From: Nocardia vulneris
Lineage (GTDB): Bacteria > Actinomycetota > Actinomycetes > Mycobacteriales > Mycobacteriaceae
Length of the DNA: 64,000 bases
Assembly: GCF_001613425.1 (NCBI RefSeq)
Contig: NZ_BDCI01000015.1
Location: 1-64,000, forward strand
Direction: 5' to 3'
This document shows, one piece after another, positions 61,256 through 64,000 of this stretch (the stretch's first letter is position 1; every line of letters starts with the position of its first letter). A model generated the notes under the pieces. That model was given only the letters and a program-made list of their open reading frames with translations. It had not been told where the DNA came from and ran no database searches. A program made the position numbers and the translations under genes.

Positions 61256-62821
61256 GTGAGTTCCGAAGCCTGGATCATTGTCGCCGTTGCCGCTGCTCTG
61301 CTGCTGGTGGTGCTTGTTGTCGGTTTTGTCCGGTACAAGCGCTCTCGGGTCTCTTTGACGCAGCCTGCGGAGCAGCAGCTGACCGACCGGTCCGGCGGAT
61401 ACGCCGCCTCGGGCGGATTCAGTTTCAGTCAAGGCGGCACGGCGACCGCACCCGAACCGCAGCTGGTCGAGCGGACCGATACGGACGGGCAGCCGCACGT
61501 CGGCGACGACGCGGCCATCCCCCGGGACGCACCCAAGCGCGGCATCACCAATGTGCAACTGCCCGAGGGCGATGTCGCCGAGGCGCCCGCGGGCGAAACC
61601 GCTGCGCCCGAAGTCGAATCGACCGACGTCGCCGCGAACGCACCGGAAACCACCGAAGCACCGGCGGCCGCCGACGCACCGACCACCGCTCCTGCGGACT
61701 CATCGACCACCGCATCCGCCGGCGCGCCGACCACCGCTCCCGCGGACGCACCGACCACCGCATCCGCCGGCGCATCGACCGCCGCGCCTGCCGAAACAGA
61801 GTCCGCCCCGACCACCTTCCCCGACACCGCCGCGGGCGCCGAGGCCCCCGCCCCGCTCGAGGAGATCGAACCCACCGCGGGCCGGCTGGTCCGCCTGCGC
61901 GGCCGCCTGTCCCGTTCGCAGAACGCGGTCGGCAAGAGCCTGCTCGGCCTGCTCGGCGGCGGCGACCTGGACGACGACTCGTGGGAAGAGGTCGAGGACA
62001 CCCTGGTGCTCGCCGATCTGGGCACCGCGAGCACCGCCGCGGTGGTGGCCCGCCTGCGCGAGGAGATGGCCTCGCGCAGCGTCCGGACCACCGACGCGGC
62101 CCGTGCCGTGCTGCGGGACGTGCTGATCGAGGCGTTGCGCCCCGAACTGGACCGCTCGATCCGGGCGCTGCCGCACGCCGATCACCCGTCGATCCTGCTG
62201 GTCGTCGGCGTCAACGGCACCGGAAAGACCACCACCACCGGCAAACTCGCGCGGGTGCTCGTCGCGGATGGCCGCCGCGTGCTGCTCGGCGCGGCCGACA
62301 CCTTCCGGGCCGCCGCCGCCGACCAGTTGCAGACCTGGGGTGAGCGGGTCGGCGCGGAAACCGTGCGCGGCAAGGAGGCCGCCGATCCGGCCGCGGTCGC
62401 TTTCGACGCGGTGAGCGCGGGCATCGATCGCGGCGTCGACGTGGTGCTCATCGATACCGCGGGCCGCCTGCACACCAAGACCGGCCTGATGGACGAGCTG
62501 GGCAAGGTCAAGCGCGTCGTGGAAAAGGCAATCACGGCTGGTCGCTCTGCAGGCTCCGCTCCTGGTGCGGTCGACGAAGTGCTGTTGGTGCTCGACGCCA
62601 CGGTCGGCCAGAACGGCCTGATGCAGGCGCGTGTGTTCGCCGACGTGGTCGATATCAGCGGGGTGGTGCTCACCAAGCTGGACGGGACCGCCAAGGGCGG
62701 CATCGTCTTCCAGGTGCAGCACGAGCTGGGCGTGCCGGTGAAGCTGGTCGGTCTCGGCGAGGGGGCCGACGATCTGGCGCCGTTCGAGCCGGGCGCTTTC
62801 GTGGACGCGCTGCTCGGCTGA
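61256..62821 (+). CDS. ftsY: Signal recognition particle receptor FtsY
   Basis: 521-aa SRP receptor GTPase that docks ribosome-nascent chains at the membrane. N-terminal helix SSEAWIIVAVAAALLLVVLV, then a long acidic and Ala/Pro/Thr-rich A domain (about 30-205) with repeats of type APADAPTTASAGA. The NG domain starts near 210: G1 GVNGTGKTTTTGK, ADTFRAAAADQL, G3 DTAGRLHTKTGLMDELG, and TKLDGTAKGG. I prefer GTG 61256 because AAGGATGG lies 9 nt before it; the ATG at 61247 overlaps that site. Followed by amt as in M. tuberculosis. Confidence 0.96.
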   Translation: MSSEAWIIVAVAAALLLVVLVVGFVRYKRSRVSLTQPAEQQLTDRSGGYAASGGFSFSQGGTATAPEPQLVERTDTDGQPHVGDDAAIPRDAPKRGITNVQLPEGDVAEAPAGETAAPEVESTDVAANAPETTEAPAAADAPTTAPADSSTTASAGAPTTAPADAPTTASAGASTAAPAETESAPTTFPDTAAGAEAPAPLEEIEPTAGRLVRLRGRLSRSQNAVGKSLLGLLGGGDLDDDSWEEVEDTLVLADLGTASTAAVVARLREEMASRSVRTTDAARAVLRDVLIEALRPELDRSIRALPHADHPSILLVVGVNGTGKTTTTGKLARVLVADGRRVLLGAADTFRAAAADQLQTWGERVGAETVRGKEAADPAAVAFDAVSAGIDRGVDVVLIDTAGRLHTKTGLMDELGKVKRVVEKAITAGRSAGSAPGAVDEVLLVLDATVGQNGLMQARVFADVVDISGVVLTKLDGTAKGGIVFQVQHELGVPVKLVGLGEGADDLAPFEPGAFVDALLG

Positions 62822-63093
62822 GCCACGCTCGCGGACCGACAACGGCCCCGCGCGACAGCATCGTCTCGGCAAACCGGGCTGCTGACCGAATTGTCCGGCT
62901 CGACCTGACAACATGACGCGCCATCACGGCGCACACGGCAGTGTTTGCGACGAAACACGCCGAAAACCGAATGTTTGCTACTTCTAGCGGGCCGGTAACC
63001 GGCGCTGCGCCGGCTCCGGCCCGCACCTCACCGCCGCCCGGAAACTTCCGGTGTAAACCCCGAAACGTGGCCGCAACACAACTGGCTCATCCG

Positions 63094-63131
63094 TTCACGC
63101 AGGTGAAACACCGCAGCTCTGTAGCTGAAAC
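63094..63131 (+). promoter_or_regulatory. GlnR-type box upstream of amt
   Basis: The 382-bp ftsY-amt spacer (62822-63203) contains two GAAAC half sites, 63105-63109 and 63127-63131, exactly 22 bp apart, and TTCAC at 63094-63098 eleven bp before the first. This is the a-n6-b-n6-a-n6-b layout of GlnR (GTnAC/GAAAC), with the second a-site degenerate. GlnR control of amt-glnB-glnD is well known in actinobacteria. A further inverted repeat, GTGTTT-n6-AAACAC, lies at 62941-62958. No gene is seen in the spacer. Confidence 0.6.
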
Positions 63132-63203
63132 ACCGAGTGACCACCCTTCTGGTCAGGTCCATTTGCCGGAGTCGGCAGGGCCCGAGATGAGGAGGACATT
63201 AAG

Positions 63204-64000
<797 letters not shown>

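Overview
The window is high-G+C actinobacterial DNA from a mycolic-acid-type lineage, most probably Nocardia. Evidence for this is a gene order matching the Mycobacterium tuberculosis recG-pca-rsmD-coaD and Rv2927c-Rv2920c blocks (sepIVA, DUF177, rnc, fpg, OsmC, acyP, smc, ftsY, amt), a mycothiol-dependent formaldehyde dehydrogenase, many GTG starts and several leaderless-type promoters. All identifications were made by reading the sequence; no database search was run.

Layout. 1-17.5 kb is core: a DAK2/YloV-like gene (5' cut off), recG, a RamB-like regulator, a DUF1737 mini-gene, an epoxide-hydrolase-like gene, metE behind a cobalamin riboswitch, pyc, rsmD, coaD, gtrA, sepIVA, DUF177, rpmF, rnc and mutM. 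17.5-39.4 kb separates mutM from osmC, which are near neighbours in M. tuberculosis. It holds single genes (RibD-C reductase, HhH-PHP protein, AhpD-like, AlkZ-like), then a divergent glycosylation/redox cluster (21.6-30.6 kb) with its own two-component system, then the kdp potassium locus (kdpFABC on minus, kdpDE on plus). 39.5-40.3 kb returns to core with osmC and acyP. 40.3-52.2 kb again departs from the mycobacterial order: a DUF1190-like/GspS-like/DUF350 triad, a TetR-controlled FAD monooxygenase operon, an MFS pump, a HigBA-type pair, mscR with its MBL partner, a DUF1707 gene and a large repetitive disordered membrane protein. 52.6-64 kb holds smc, then an inserted toxin-immunity module, a NmrA/TetR pair, DUF2237, ftsY and amt (3' cut off).

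How genes work together. In the 21.6-30.6 kb cluster a GT-C-like membrane protein, response regulator and kinase are transcribed one way. A polyprenyl-phosphate-type glycosyltransferase, DUF2064 transferase, methyltransferase, cytochrome-b/molybdopterin fusion, small membrane protein and flavodoxin-like reductase are transcribed the other way. A PhoP-like direct repeat sits between the two promoters. This looks like a regulated system that builds or modifies an envelope glycan or lipid with a redox step.

The best candidate for an undescribed system is the smc-ftsY insertion. A 506-aa protein has a WXG100-like head, hydrophobic middle and a tail with a nuclease-like WDVK motif. It is followed 2 nt later by a pentapeptide-repeat protein that is probably its immunity factor, and preceded by what looks like a frameshifted WXG100 gene. 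Other points of interest: an 8-bp tandem repeat that extends a TetR gene antisense through its neighbour; hidden small genes (39, 51, 56, 57 and 27 aa) coupled to larger ones; and several clean operator-like palindromes.
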